A DNA stretch of 64,000 bases from Magnetovibrio sp. (GTDB lineage Bacteria; Pseudomonadota; Alphaproteobacteria; Rhodospirillales; Magnetovibrionaceae), in the NCBI GenBank assembly GCA_028281525.1, contig JANQJR010000035.1, positions 62,001 to 126,000 of the forward strand. Reading direction: 5' to 3'. A model generated the notes under the pieces. That model was not told where the DNA came from. It did not search any database and saw nothing but the letters and a program-made list of their open reading frames with translations. Positions within the stretch are counted from its first letter, which is position 1. Every line of letters begins with the position of its first letter. A program made the position numbers and the translations under genes. Positions 10,891 to 20,265 of this stretch are shown piece after piece.

Positions 10891-12921
10891 ATGGCATCAC
10901 CGAAAAAAGCCCAACAAGAGCAGCCCACTGAGTCCGAATCCGCCGATGGCCCCCTGCTGGATACCCTGGGCGCCAACGTCAAAAAGATGATCAAGCTCGG
11001 CAAGGAGCGTGGTTTCGTCACCTATGACGAGTTGAACGAAGCCTTGCCGCCCGATCAGGTGTCGTCGGAACAGATCGAAGACACCATGAGCCAATTGTCC
11101 GAAATGGGTATCAACGTCATCGAGGGTGAGGAGTCGGACGACTCCGCAGCCGAGGACAAAGGCGCCGCAGACGAGGCTGAGGACGAAAAGGCTGCGTCGG
11201 GCAACGTCTCAGATAGCGACGTGGGCCGGACGGACGATCCGGTGCGCATGTATCTGCGCGAAATGGGCTCGGTCGAGCTGCTGTCGCGCGAAGGCGAAAT
11301 CGCCATCGCCAAGCGCATCGAAGCCGGGCGCGAAATGATGATCGGCGGCATTTGCGAAAGTCCGCTGACCATCCGCGCCATCGTTGCGTGGCATGACGCT
11401 TTGGTCGCCGAACAGATCTTGCTGCGCGACATTATCGACTTGGACGCCACCTACGGCGGCGGCCCGGGTGGCGCGTCGAACGGCGAAGGCGAAAGCGAAG
11501 AGGGCGAAGGCGAGGAAACTGCCGAAGAGGCCAAGGCCCCCGTGGAAGAAGAAAAGCCTGCGCCCAAGAAGGACGAAGAAGGCGAAGAGGGCGAAAGCGG
11601 AGAAGGCGAAGGTGGCGAGTCGGACGAAGATGAGGACGACGACGCCGAAAACAATCTGTCGCTGGCCGCGATGGAAGCGAAGCTGACCCCCATTGTGGTC
11701 GAAACCTTCGAAGACATCGCCAAGACGTATAAGAAGATGAACCGCCTGCAGATCAAGCGCTTGGACGCCATGCAGGGCGGCGACGAATTCAAACCGTCCC
11801 AGGAAAAGCGTTACGAGAAGCTGCGCAAGGAGCTGATCGACCTGATGGACCAGGTGCACCTGAACAACGCGCGCATCGAACAACTGGTCGATCAGTTGTA
11901 CGACTTGAACCGCGCGATGATGGGTCTGGAAGGCAAACTGTTGCGCATGGCGACGAAGTGCCGCGTGAAGCGCGAGGACTTCATCGAACACTACCAGGGC
12001 CACGAGTTGGATCCGCGCTGGTTGACCAAGGTCAAGAAGCTGCCGGGCAAGGGCTGGGAGAAGTTCACCACCAAGCACGTGGACGACATCAAGACCATCC
12101 GCACCTCCATCGCCGAACTGGCGGAAGAGGCGGGTCTGCCCATCGGCGAATTCAAACGCATCGTCTCCACCGTGCAAAAGGGCGAACGCGAAGCCGCCAA
12201 GGCGAAGAAGGAAATGATCGAAGCCAACCTGCGCTTGGTCATCTCCATCGCCAAGAAATACACCAACCGCGGTCTGCAGTTCCTGGATCTCATTCAGGAA
12301 GGCAACATCGGCCTAATGAAGGCGGTGGACAAGTTCGAATACCGCCGCGGCTATAAGTTCTCCACCTACGCCACGTGGTGGATCCGCCAGGCGATCACGC
12401 GCTCCATCGCGGACCAGGCGCGAACCATCCGCATTCCGGTGCACATGATCGAAACCATCAACAAGCTGGTGCGCACGTCCCGTCAGATGCTGCACGAAAT
12501 CGGGCGCGAACCGACGCCGGAGGAATTGGCGGAACGCCTCAGCATGCCGTTGGAAAAGGTGCGCAAGGTCTTGAAGATCGCCAAAGAGCCGATTTCTCTG
12601 GAAACGCCCATCGGCGACGAAGAGGATTCGCACCTGGGCGATTTCATCGAAGACAAGAACGCGGTGCAACCGCTGGACGCCGCGATCAACGGCAATTTGC
12701 GCGAAACCACCACCCGCGTGTTGGCCTCGCTCACGCCGCGCGAAGAACGCGTGTTGCGCATGCGCTTCGGCATCGGCATGAACACCGACCACACCTTGGA
12801 AGAAGTCGGCCAGCAGTTCAGCGTGACCCGCGAACGCATCCGTCAGATCGAAGCCAAGGCGCTCAGGAAACTCAAGCACCCGTCGCGGTCGCGCAAACTG
12901 CGCAGCTTCTTGGATTACTAA
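10891..12921 (+). CDS. rpoD: RNA polymerase primary sigma factor (sigma-70)
   Basis: Starting at ATG 10891 gives 676 residues beginning [12 protein letters not shown]; an in-frame ATG 72 bp upstream adds an unlikely basic leader. Region 1.1 (about 25-85), region 1.2 ([22 protein letters not shown]), a non-conserved region with a very acidic Glu/Gly/Asp-rich stretch (about 190-255), region 2 ([27 protein letters not shown]), region 3 and region 4 (helix-turn-helix [18 protein letters not shown]) are all present. It directs RNA polymerase to housekeeping promoters. It follows dnaG and ends at a strong terminator. Spacing of the purine-rich GGAAAG to the ATG is long, so translation initiation may be weak. 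Confidence 0.97.
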   Translation: MASPKKAQQEQPTESESADGPLLDTLGANVKKMIKLGKERGFVTYDELNEALPPDQVSSEQIEDTMSQLSEMGINVIEGEESDDSAAEDKGAADEAEDEKAASGNVSDSDVGRTDDPVRMYLREMGSVELLSREGEIAIAKRIEAGREMMIGGICESPLTIRAIVAWHDALVAEQILLRDIIDLDATYGGGPGGASNGEGESEEGEGEETAEEAKAPVEEEKPAPKKDEEGEEGESGEGEGGESDEDEDDDAENNLSLAAMEAKLTPIVVETFEDIAKTYKKMNRLQIKRLDAMQGGDEFKPSQEKRYEKLRKELIDLMDQVHLNNARIEQLVDQLYDLNRAMMGLEGKLLRMATKCRVKREDFIEHYQGHELDPRWLTKVKKLPGKGWEKFTTKHVDDIKTIRTSIAELAEEAGLPIGEFKRIVSTVQKGEREAAKAKKEMIEANLRLVISIAKKYTNRGLQFLDLIQEGNIGLMKAVDKFEYRRGYKFSTYATWWIRQAITRSIADQARTIRIPVHMIETINKLVRTSRQMLHEIGREPTPEELAERLSMPLEKVRKVLKIAKEPISLETPIGDEEDSHLGDFIEDKNAVQPLDAAINGNLRETTTRVLASLTPREERVLRMRFGIGMNTDHTLEEVGQQFSVTRERIRQIEAKALRKLKHPSRSRKLRSFLDY

Positions 12922-12943
12922 GCGGACCGTCCCGCAAAATCCC

Positions 12944-12974
12944 AAAAGCCGGAGGATGCCCTCCGGCTTTTGTC
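12944..12974 (+). terminator. Rho-independent terminator of rpoD
   Basis: AAAAGCCGGAGG and CCTCCGGCTTTT form a perfect stem around a 4-5 nt loop and run into TTTTGTCG, about 25 bp past the rpoD stop. Confidence 0.9.
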
Positions 12975-13002
12975 GTTTGACGCTTTGGTCTTGGCCTGAG
13001 CC

Positions 13003-13389
13003 TTAGATCACCATTTGCGTGCCGATCATGATCACAGACATCACGGCGATGTAGCCGATCTCGATGGCGATGGCGGTGTTGGACTTTTGTACGTACAGGC
13101 CGTTTGAAGCAATGATCGCGGCCAGGGTCAAAACGATCAGGCCCGCGAAGAGCAGCGCGCCGTTGACGAAGCAGATCGCCAAGACCCAAGACAACAGCAA
13201 AGTGCCCGCGGCTTGTACGATCATGGCCGCGGCGGGCATGTCATCGCCGGCGTCAGAGGGCAGGCGCACGCCCTCCAACCAGGCGACGACGAACAATTTC
13301 GGTGAGTACCAAAGCCAGCCCACCAGAAACGCGAGAACCGCGCCCAGGATGGTCGGCAGCCATTCGACATTGGCGGTTAAGGATTCCAT
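13003..13389 (-). CDS. DUF1761 family membrane protein
   Basis: Started at ATG 13389, which has GGGAGGG just upstream, the protein has 128 residues and four hydrophobic segments (about 10-30, 55-75, 80-98, 105-125). The first helix ends in the family pattern GWLWYSPKLFVVAWLEG, typical of DUF1761 proteins. The function is unknown; it should be an inner-membrane protein. It is a single gene, convergent with rpoD and downstream of yceI, from which a terminator separates it. Confidence 0.8.
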   Translation of the reverse strand: MESLTANVEWLPTILGAVLAFLVGWLWYSPKLFVVAWLEGVRLPSDAGDDMPAAAMIVQAAGTLLLSWVLAICFVNGALLFAGLIVLTLAAIIASNGLYVQKSNTAIAIEIGYIAVMSVIMIGTQMVI

Positions 13390-13475
13390 GACGCCCTCCC
13401 TTTTTCCCTGCATCGGAATGCTCTGCTGGATGTTGGGGCTGGGCGTCCATCTGTCAATGAAGAGCCGATCAAGAG

Positions 13476-13506
13476 AAAGGCCGGAGCCGTGCTCCGGCCT
13501 TTTGCG
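13476..13506 (-). terminator. Rho-independent terminator of the yceI-like gene
   Basis: GGCCGGAGC and GCTCCGGCC form a perfect 9-bp stem with a 3-nt loop, 30 bp past the yceI-like stop. T-rich tracts occur on both sides (CTTTCTC on the minus strand, CTTTTG on the plus strand), so it could stop transcription in either direction. Confidence 0.85.
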
Positions 13507-13534
13507 CTTGTGTGTGTTGGGGGGTGTTGGTCGC

Positions 13535-14134
13535 TTACTTGCGGATGCCTTCGACACTCAGGATGATTTCGGCTTCCGTGGACGCGGGGCCTAAGTCGTA
13601 GGTCATGCCGTAATCCGCCATGGTGATCGTCGTGGAGCCCTGGAAACCGGCGCGGTAGCCGCCCCAAGGATCTTTGCCTTCGCCCATTTTATAAACGTCG
13701 ATGACGATCGGCTTGGTCACGCCATGAAGCGTGAAGTCACCCATCAGCTTGGCGGTGCCGTCCGCGTTCATCTGCACGCCGGTGCTGACGAACTTGGCTT
13801 CGGGATATTTACCCACATCCAGAAAATCGGGGCTGCGCAGGTGCTTGTCGCGTTCGGCGTGGTTGGAATCGACGCTGGCGGTTTCGATGGTCACGCTGAT
13901 TTCGGACTCTTCGGGCTTATCGGCGTCGTACGAGAACTCACCGGTGAAGGTGTTGAAACGGCCATACAGCCAACTGTAGCCCAAATGGTTCACCCGGAAC
14001 TGCACGAATGCATGCGCGCCCTTGGTGTCGATCACGTAATCGGCCGCGGCTACGGTTGAGGGCTGAGCGAAGCTCAAGGCCAAGGCGGCTGCGGCGGTGG
14101 TGAGGGGCATCAGTTTCATGGGATGGCTTTTCAT
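13535..14134 (-). CDS. YceI family periplasmic lipid-binding protein
   Basis: The 199-residue protein has a signal peptide (hydrophobic run at about 10-25, cleavage likely after VAAA near 30). A single YceI lipocalin-like beta-barrel follows: [41 protein letters not shown], and [14 protein letters not shown]. Family members bind isoprenoid chains such as quinones or polyprenols. It lies 38 bp after the cytochrome b561 gene in the same direction; this pairing is recurrent and suggests a shared quinone-linked redox role. The start has AAAGGA at suitable distance. Confidence 0.92.
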   Translation of the reverse strand: MKSHPMKLMPLTTAAAALALSFAQPSTVAAADYVIDTKGAHAFVQFRVNHLGYSWLYGRFNTFTGEFSYDADKPEESEISVTIETASVDSNHAERDKHLRSPDFLDVGKYPEAKFVSTGVQMNADGTAKLMGDFTLHGVTKPIVIDVYKMGEGKDPWGGYRAGFQGSTTITMADYGMTYDLGPASTEAEIILSVEGIRK

Positions 14135-14172
14135 GGGGTATGGTCCTTTGCTTCAGGGAGGTTGGCGGGAGG

Positions 14173-14766
14173 TTAAGAGCGCGTGAACATGCGCTTGAGC
14201 GTGGTGTCCTTGTCGATGATGTGGTGTTTGAGTGCGGCCAGCGCATGCAAGGCGGCCACGGCGATCAGGCCGATGGCCAGCCAGTAGTGCACCCAACCGG
14301 CCACGTCCTCTTGTTTTTCGATGGAGGTGATGGTCGCGGGCACCTCGAACAGGCCGAATACGGATATGGACCGCCCGTCGGCGGTGGAGATCAGATAGCC
14401 GCTGATCATCACCGCGAACAGCCCGGCGTACAAAAGGCCATGCACCACATGTGCGGCCTTGATCTCCCAACGCTTGTGGCTGGGCACCGGGGCGGGGGCG
14501 GGGTCGAAAATGCGCCACACCAGACGTGCAACCATCGCGATGAACACCAGCACGCCGATGGATCTGTGGATATCGGGAGCTTGCCTATACCAGGGGTCGT
14601 AGTACGACAACCCCGTCATCCATAGGCCCAACACAAATAGACCAATTACGGCGAGAGCCACGGTCCAATGAAAGGCGACGGCGATCAAGCCCCAGCGCTC
14701 AGAAGTGTTGCGCAAAAGGCTGGGGCGTTCGGCGTTTTCAAGCGTGACGGATGTGCGTGGCATCAT
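14173..14766 (-). CDS. Cytochrome b561
   Basis: The start was set at ATG 14766 (MMPRTSV, with GAAGGTAAAG upstream), giving 197 residues; an upstream frame extension lacks a family match. Four transmembrane helices (about residues 33-52, 72-90, 110-128, 160-180) carry histidines suitable as b-heme ligands (HWTVA in helix 1, HRSIG, HVVHGLLYAG, HYWLAIG and HALAALKHH). It is an inner-membrane di-heme electron carrier, probably oxidising quinol. YceI follows directly and may deliver or bind the quinone-like lipid. Confidence 0.9.
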   Translation of the reverse strand: MMPRTSVTLENAERPSLLRNTSERWGLIAVAFHWTVALAVIGLFVLGLWMTGLSYYDPWYRQAPDIHRSIGVLVFIAMVARLVWRIFDPAPAPVPSHKRWEIKAAHVVHGLLYAGLFAVMISGYLISTADGRSISVFGLFEVPATITSIEKQEDVAGWVHYWLAIGLIAVAALHALAALKHHIIDKDTTLKRMFTRS

Positions 14767-14960
14767 GTTCTTTACCTTCAAAGACGTGATGCCTTGAACA
14801 TAATTAGCACGTGATCGTGTAACTAGGTATAGATCTGTGAATTGATCGTTTCCAGATTGAAAACAATAAATTTGACCAACCTGAGCCTTTCGTCCCCGCC
14901 ACGGGATTGCTATAAGCTTGGAACTGAAAGCGTTGCCGCACACTTGGTGTGCACATCTGT

Positions 14961-15037
14961 GGGCCTGTAGCTCAATTGGTTAGAGCCGACCGCTCATAAC
15001 GGTCTGGTTGCAGGTTCGAGTCCTGCCGGGCCCACCA
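14961..15037 (+). tRNA. tRNA with anticodon CAU (tRNA-Ile2 or elongator tRNA-Met)
   Basis: The 77 nt fold as a standard cloverleaf: acceptor GGGCCTG/CGGGCCC, D arm GCTC/GAGC, anticodon stem GACCG/CGGTC around loop CTCATAA, T arm GCAGG/CCTGC with TTCGAGT, and an encoded CCA end. The anticodon is CAT. The C4-G69 and C5-G68 acceptor pairs, used by TilS to recognise tRNA-Ile2 in E. coli, favour the lysidine-modified isoleucine tRNA. Elongator Met cannot be excluded by eye. It lacks the three consecutive G-C anticodon-stem pairs of an initiator tRNA. Confidence 0.93.
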
Positions 15038-15431
15038 CCCACCCCCACGTTAAATGGCGACCATTCCGCACTCTGGATAAGAATGGTAGTTTTCTGGGGT
15101 TTTCACCCCTATTTCCAGGGTGGTCGTTGCGCAGAGACGCATCTCAGAGAGCAAAAACCGGGATATTCGACAAGAATCTCTGTTCGGCGTTTTTCGTCAC
15201 CATTCCATGGGCTGTCTAGATAACCAAATCATAGGTGCATCTGTTTGACGGTTGATGTGAGCCGGGAACTGCGGAAAAGCTGGAGGTCCCCTTTTAGCCT
15301 GAAGTGGGCAAGAATTTTTCATGAACCACGAACCACCACCATGAAATCCACGTGCAGTAACAGGGTGTCTAAACGCAGGACCAATACACCACACAAAAAG
15401 CATTTGATGATGTTCTTCGCCTGACCATAAG
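15038..15431. promoter_or_regulatory. Intergenic region upstream of the urea-sensor operon
   Basis: There is no convincing gene in these 394 bp. TTTTTCATG at 15315-15323 and an opposed CATGAAA at 15340-15346 form a spaced inverted pair. The same TTTTTCATG occurs within a tighter dyad upstream of urtA (20480-20505). It is therefore a candidate operator for the OmpR-type regulator encoded nearby. No copy of the tRNA 3' end suggesting an attachment site was seen. Confidence 0.4.
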
Positions 15432-16772
15432 ATGGGACGAGTTGCATGGATTGTCATCATGTCCCCCCATTCCAAAGTTTTTACGGAACGACACAGACTG
15501 TACCTGTTCGCCGCCTTGGTCGCGATCATGGGCTTGGTGCTCGCTCAACTGACGCCTTATCTCTTCGGCGTGAGAAAGTTGGATAACCGAACGCCGATCA
15601 AGGTTGGCGTTTTGCATTCCATGTCCGGCACCATGGCCGTGTCGGAAAAGGCCGTCGCCTTTGCGACCTTGTTCGCCATCGAGCAGCTCAACGAAAATGG
15701 CGGAGTTCATGGGCGCCGGGTCGAACCGATTTTGATCGATGGGCAATCCGATTGGGACGTTTTCGCCCGTGAAGCCGAACGGTTAATCACCGTCGACGAG
15801 GTGTCTGCTGTCTTCGGGTGTTGGACATCCGCGTGCCGAAAGACCGTCAAACCCGTCTTCGAAGAACACGACCACGTGCTCTTTTACCCTGTGCAGTACG
15901 AAGGGTTGGAGCAATCCCCCAACATCATCTACACCGGCGCGGCCCCCAACCAGCAGATTATCCCGGCGACGAAGTGGTCTTTGGACCAATTCGGCAAGCG
16001 CGTTTACTTGGTGGGGTCCGACTATGTATTTCCCCGCACGGCCAATGAGATCATGAAAGATCAGGTTTCCGCCCTTCAAGGTGAAGTGGTTGGGGAGGCT
16101 TATGTCCCCCTGGGCGGGCGCGAGTTCAAAGCCATCATCTCCGATATCATCGATCAACGGCCCGACGTGATCTTCAACACCATCAACGGGGATTCCAATC
16201 TTGCTTTCTACGAGGCTCTGCGGGCGGCAGGTGTGAAGCCGCAAAACATTCCTGTCATGTCCTTCAGCCTGGCGGAATCGGAAGTGTTGGCGATTGGCGC
16301 AGAGCTGGTCCAAGGCGATTATGCAACACGCAACTATTTCCGCACCTTGAACACGGACGAAAACGTATCTTTTAAAGACGCCTTCAAGGCGCGTTACGGC
16401 GCGGATATCCCCACCACCGCGCCGATGGAAGCGGCCTATTATGGCGTGCATATGTGGGCTAAGGCCGTTGCCGAGGCGGAATCGGATCGTTATCGAGAAT
16501 ACCGGGCATCCCTGCTGGGCCAATCCATGAAAGCGCCCAGCGGCATCGTCTACATCGACCCGGACACGCAGCACACATGGCGCACAGTGCTGATCGGCCA
16601 AGTTCAAGCCGATGGTGATTTTGCCGTGGTGTGGAATTCGCGGCGTCCCATTCGCCCGGTTCCCTATCCGGGTTTCAAACCCGTATCGCAGTGGGAAAGC
16701 TTTCTGACCTCTTTGTTTGAGCGTTGGAATGGACATTGGGCCGCGGAAAGTTCGAGCGGGGCTCCCCAATGA
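15432..16772 (+). CDS. Membrane-anchored UrtA-like urea-binding protein, candidate urea sensor
   Basis: A 446-residue type I periplasmic binding protein closely resembling UrtA encoded at 20579: both share VGVLHSxSGTMAxSE, FGCWTS followed by RK, LFYPVQYEG, YTGAAPNQQ and INGDxN. Unlike UrtA it has an N-terminal hydrophobic helix (about 24-45) without a clear cleavage site, so it is probably tethered to the inner membrane. No strong ribosome binding site precedes either ATG 15432 or the alternative 15459. Its TGA overlaps the start of the hybrid kinase gene (ATGA). By analogy with TorT beside TorS, I infer that it presents bound urea, or a related amide, to the kinase. It could instead be a second transporter component. 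Confidence 0.8.
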   Translation: MGRVAWIVIMSPHSKVFTERHRLYLFAALVAIMGLVLAQLTPYLFGVRKLDNRTPIKVGVLHSMSGTMAVSEKAVAFATLFAIEQLNENGGVHGRRVEPILIDGQSDWDVFAREAERLITVDEVSAVFGCWTSACRKTVKPVFEEHDHVLFYPVQYEGLEQSPNIIYTGAAPNQQIIPATKWSLDQFGKRVYLVGSDYVFPRTANEIMKDQVSALQGEVVGEAYVPLGGREFKAIISDIIDQRPDVIFNTINGDSNLAFYEALRAAGVKPQNIPVMSFSLAESEVLAIGAELVQGDYATRNYFRTLNTDENVSFKDAFKARYGADIPTTAPMEAAYYGVHMWAKAVAEAESDRYREYRASLLGQSMKAPSGIVYIDPDTQHTWRTVLIGQVQADGDFAVVWNSRRPIRPVPYPGFKPVSQWESFLTSLFERWNGHWAAESSSGAPQ

Positions 16773-19546
16773 GCGAAGAGGTTCCGCGCGTCCGCACCAA
16801 AAGGTTACAGTTCGGCTTGGCGACCGAGATCGGCGTGGTGCTGACCTTGTTCAGTTTGCTGCCGTTGTTTTTGATCGGATGGCAGTACTTTCAAGTCGCA
16901 GAAGAAAATCTGCATCACGAAATTTCCCGCAATCTTCGCGCCCAGGCCGATGATCGGGCGGGTCGGATCGAAGGGTTCGCACGGTCACGCCTGCGCGATG
17001 CACAGGTTATGGCCAACGCGCCCGACGCCATTTCCGCAGCGGAAAGTTTGGATCGCGAATATCAAATCAGTGGGGTCGACGGCGCGTCTTATAAAGATGC
17101 TTTGTCGCGTGTCGATGAGGTCCTGTCCAGACGGCGTGAGGTCATGGGGGCAGAAGATTTATACCTCGTGTCACCCAGCGGGGTTTTGCTCTACGCCGCC
17201 ATCGAAAAAGATCGCCAGGGCCGCAAACTTGTGGCGGATGCGTATGGCGACATGGGCGTCGACGGCGTCATGGCGGACTTGACCAACCGTGCAGCAACAC
17301 TTTTGGAACCGCAAAATTCGGATTTCACGTATCACGCCGAAGGTCTGGACTTAGCCCTTTATGTCGCCGCCCCTCTGATGCGCGCCGGACGGGTGCGGGG
17401 TGTGGTGGTCCTAAAAATCGCCAGCGACGAAGTTATGCACGACGCCGTCAATCCCACCGGCATGGGGGAGACCGGCGAAGTGCTGATCGCCGAAAGCGCA
17501 CAAGACGGGGTGCGTTTGTTGGGACCCGTTAAATATCAGAATGCATTGAGCAGCCCGATCCTCTCTGGCTCCGCTCCTGCCGCCGCGCCGTTTCTTAAAG
17601 CACTGTCCGGGGGGCGCGGCAGTGGTGAGGGCCTGGATTACCGAGGCGAACCCGTGATCTCCGTTTGGCGGTATTTACCATCCTTCGGCTGGTCCTTGGT
17701 GGTGAAAGCTGACCTTGCCGAGCGCATGGCCCCGGTCAACACGCTTCGCGGTTTGGGCCTGATCACCTTGGGCGCCATGGGGGTGTTGGTTTTGGTGGTG
17801 GCGTATCTCATGTCCCGGGCGATGACCGCACCGATCCGTGAACTGGAACTGTCGACACACAAACTGTCCCGCGGTGAACCGGTACGCGAACAGCCTGCGG
17901 ACGGGGCCCGGGAAATCGTGGCACTGTCTTCGGCTTTCAGCGATATGGCGGATCGTATCCAGACCTATCAGACCGGTTTGCGCCGCATGGTCGATGAGCG
18001 CACCGCGGAATTGAAAAAAGCCAAGGACCAAGCCGAAAGCGCGACGCGCGCGAAGACGGAGTTCCTGGCCATGATGAGCCATGAAATCCGCACGCCTCTC
18101 AACGGCGTCTTGGGAACAGCAGAGTTATTGCGCAGCGAAGTTCAAGATCGAGAAGCGCTCAATCATGTGCTGACAATTCAACAATCCGGCCAAGCGTTGA
18201 CCGATCTATTGAACGATATTCTGGACATTTCGCGCATCGAAGCAGGGCGCTTGACCATCGAGGACAAAGTGTTCGATCCCGGCACCGTCGCGCAAGGTCT
18301 GGCGGATCTGATGCGCCCCACGGCTGTCAACAAAGGCCTGGACTTGGTCTTGAACAAGGGCGCCGAAACGCCGGAACGGGTTTATGGAGACCCCGCACGG
18401 TTGCGCCAGATTTTGTTGAACCTATTGGGCAATGCCTTGAAATTTACCGACACAGGTGGCGTCCATCTGTCCATCGAAGTGCAGAAGCGCACCGGCAGGT
18501 GGGCGCGGCTGTCTTACGTGGTTTCCGATACGGGGCACGGGATCTCACCGAACGATCAGGACAAGTTGTTCACGCCGTTTACGCAATTGAGCAAGGATCC
18601 GGTGCGTCGTCACGAAGGGGTGGGCCTGGGCTTGAGCATTTCCCAACGTTTGGCCGAAGCGATGGGGGGGCGCATTGCTGTTGAAAGTGAGGAAGGCGTC
18701 GGATCGCGTTTCACACTGACACTCAAACATATGCTCGCGCCTTCGATCAGTCAGGTCGAAAAGTTCGAAGAAGATGTAGACGCACCGGATCAAAGCTTGT
18801 CCATCCTGCTGGTCGAAGACGATCCGGTGAATCGCCAGGTTTTGGCGGCATTGTTACGTCGTGAAGGCCATGATGTGGCATTGGCCGAAGATGGCGAAAG
18901 CGCGATGAAACTCAATGGCGATGAGTTCGATTTGGTCATGACGGATCTGCGCTTGCCCGGCATGTCGGGTTTCGACGTGGCGAGTACCGTTCGTCGCGAT
19001 TGGGGCCTACCGGTCCTGGCGGCGACGGCCAACGTCATGCAGGAGGACCGGGAGGCATGCCGTGAAGCGGGTTTTGCCGGGATCGTCGGTAAGCCCGTCA
19101 AGGTGTCGGAGCTGCGCGCGGCGCTGAAGCGCGTCGTCGAAGGCGTACAATCCGATATGACGGAAGAACACCCCAAGATCAGCGTGGCGCAACCACCTAG
19201 CTTCAATCCGGATTATATCTTGGAGCTATTGGCCGCGTTGCCGGAGGACGAGGTCGGACGCCTGCTCAAAAAAGCGGAAAGCACTAACCAAGACCATTGG
19301 AGGCGTTTGCAAAAGGCTTTGAAGTCGGACGACCCGGTGGAAGTTGCGGATGCCGCACACGCCCTGGCAGGCGGCGCCGGCGGATACGGGCTGTTGGCGG
19401 CGCAGGCTTGCGCCAAGGTGATCGAATTGTCCGCCCGCACCCATGGCGTGGTTCTGGAAACGGAAGTCGAGGCGGCTAAAAAAGCCTTTGATACGGGTAA
19501 ATCGGCGTTGAAGGATTGGTGGCGACGTCGGGTGAAGGACGTTTAA
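16769..19546 (+). CDS. Hybrid sensor histidine kinase (TorS-like architecture), candidate urea-responsive
   Basis: The start at 16769 was chosen because it overlaps the preceding stop as ATGA; the protein then has 925 residues. The order is TM1 (about 20-40), a Cache-like periplasmic domain (about 45-320, with LYLVSPSGVLLYAA), TM2 (about 328-350), HAMP, HisKA (FLAMMSHEIRTPLNG, H438), HATPase_c (NLLGNALKFTD, EGVGLGLSIS), receiver domain (MTDLRLPGMSG, D726; GKPVK, K775) and Hpt (AHALAGGAGGYG, H864). All phosphorelay residues are present. It is translationally coupled to the UrtA-like protein, and the OmpR-type regulator lies convergent 8 bp away. I infer a relay H438-D726-H864 to D55 of that regulator. 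Confidence 0.92.
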   Translation: MSEEVPRVRTKRLQFGLATEIGVVLTLFSLLPLFLIGWQYFQVAEENLHHEISRNLRAQADDRAGRIEGFARSRLRDAQVMANAPDAISAAESLDREYQISGVDGASYKDALSRVDEVLSRRREVMGAEDLYLVSPSGVLLYAAIEKDRQGRKLVADAYGDMGVDGVMADLTNRAATLLEPQNSDFTYHAEGLDLALYVAAPLMRAGRVRGVVVLKIASDEVMHDAVNPTGMGETGEVLIAESAQDGVRLLGPVKYQNALSSPILSGSAPAAAPFLKALSGGRGSGEGLDYRGEPVISVWRYLPSFGWSLVVKADLAERMAPVNTLRGLGLITLGAMGVLVLVVAYLMSRAMTAPIRELELSTHKLSRGEPVREQPADGAREIVALSSAFSDMADRIQTYQTGLRRMVDERTAELKKAKDQAESATRAKTEFLAMMSHEIRTPLNGVLGTAELLRSEVQDREALNHVLTIQQSGQALTDLLNDILDISRIEAGRLTIEDKVFDPGTVAQGLADLMRPTAVNKGLDLVLNKGAETPERVYGDPARLRQILLNLLGNALKFTDTGGVHLSIEVQKRTGRWARLSYVVSDTGHGISPNDQDKLFTPFTQLSKDPVRRHEGVGLGLSISQRLAEAMGGRIAVESEEGVGSRFTLTLKHMLAPSISQVEKFEEDVDAPDQSLSILLVEDDPVNRQVLAALLRREGHDVALAEDGESAMKLNGDEFDLVMTDLRLPGMSGFDVASTVRRDWGLPVLAATANVMQEDREACREAGFAGIVGKPVKVSELRAALKRVVEGVQSDMTEEHPKISVAQPPSFNPDYILELLAALPEDEVGRLLKKAESTNQDHWRRLQKALKSDDPVEVADAAHALAGGAGGYGLLAAQACAKVIELSARTHGVVLETEVEAAKKAFDTGKSALKDWWRRRVKDV

Positions 19547-19554
19547 GCCCCTAT

Positions 19555-20265
19555 CTAAGCCATCGTGAAACGGTAGCCGTGTCCCCGCACCGTTTCGATC
19601 AGCCGGTGATCTTTGTCGTTATCGTCAAGCTTGGTGCGCAGCCGGGAAATCAGGATGTCCACGCTGCGGGAATCTTCGGTCACGTCCGTGCCGCCGGAGC
19701 TGACGATCGCATCGTGCAGGTTTTCGCGTTTTAACAACTGTCCGGGTCTGGATGCCATGTAGGACAGCAAATCGAATTCTGCGGGCGTCAATTTGGCCTC
19801 TGTCCCATCAGTGCGCATCACCAGACGGTTGGTGCGGTCCATGATCCATTCCCCGAACGCGGCAGGCTGATTGCTTAGCGGGTTTTCGCCGTCGCGGGCG
19901 GTCCGTTCGATCACGTTTTTGACGCGTGCAAGCATTTCGCGCGGATAAAAGGGCTTGGTGATGTAATCATCCGCGCCGATTTCCAAACCGCTGGCCCGTT
20001 CTTCCGGGGCGGTGCGAGACGAAACGATGATCACCCCCATGTTCGAACGCGCACGCACGGACCGCGCCAAGTCCAAGCCGTCGGCATCGGGAAGATTCAA
20101 ATCCAAGAGTAAAAGATCGACGGAGACTTGTTCCAAGATGTTTTGCATGTCTCGCCCGGATGCAGCGGCGTGCACTTCGAACCCTTGTGCACCCAGGTAG
20201 GACACCATCATGTCCCGAACACCAGGATCGTCTTCGACGATGAGAATGCGTTTGGCTTCGTTCAT
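19555..20265 (-). CDS. OmpR/TorR-type response regulator, candidate regulator of urea genes
   Basis: With the start at ATG 20265 (MNEAKRILIVEDD) the protein has 236 residues. The receiver domain has the acidic pair at 11-12, phosphoacceptor D55 in LLLLDLNLPDADG and the conserved lysine in DDYITKPF. A winged-helix DNA-binding domain follows (LTPAEFDLLSYMASRPGQLL, then VDILISRLRTKLDD and TVRGHGYRF). It lies tail-to-tail with the hybrid kinase and head-to-head with urtA, so its own promoter and that of the transporter share one 313-bp region. Control of urea uptake is inferred from this position. The ribosome binding site is weak. Confidence 0.9.
   Translation of the reverse strand: MNEAKRILIVEDDPGVRDMMVSYLGAQGFEVHAAASGRDMQNILEQVSVDLLLLDLNLPDADGLDLARSVRARSNMGVIIVSSRTAPEERASGLEIGADDYITKPFYPREMLARVKNVIERTARDGENPLSNQPAAFGEWIMDRTNRLVMRTDGTEAKLTPAEFDLLSYMASRPGQLLKRENLHDAIVSSGGTDVTEDSRSVDILISRLRTKLDDNDKDHRLIETVRGHGYRFTMA

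Noticed and set aside
11209..12177. A 322-codon minus-strand frame opposite rpoD
   Set aside because: It is a Phe/Ala/His-rich shadow of the acidic rpoD insert and core, with no start signal or domain.
14961..15037. The tRNA gene as an integration site for the urea block
   Set aside because: No repeat of the tRNA 3' end and no integrase were seen; urt/ure composition matches the surroundings.
16724..20265. Annotation of the hybrid kinase and regulator as a TMAO (Tor) system
   Set aside because: Architecture is Tor-like, but the binding protein is of UrtA type, no TMAO reductase genes are present and the locus abuts urt/ure. A urea signal fits better.
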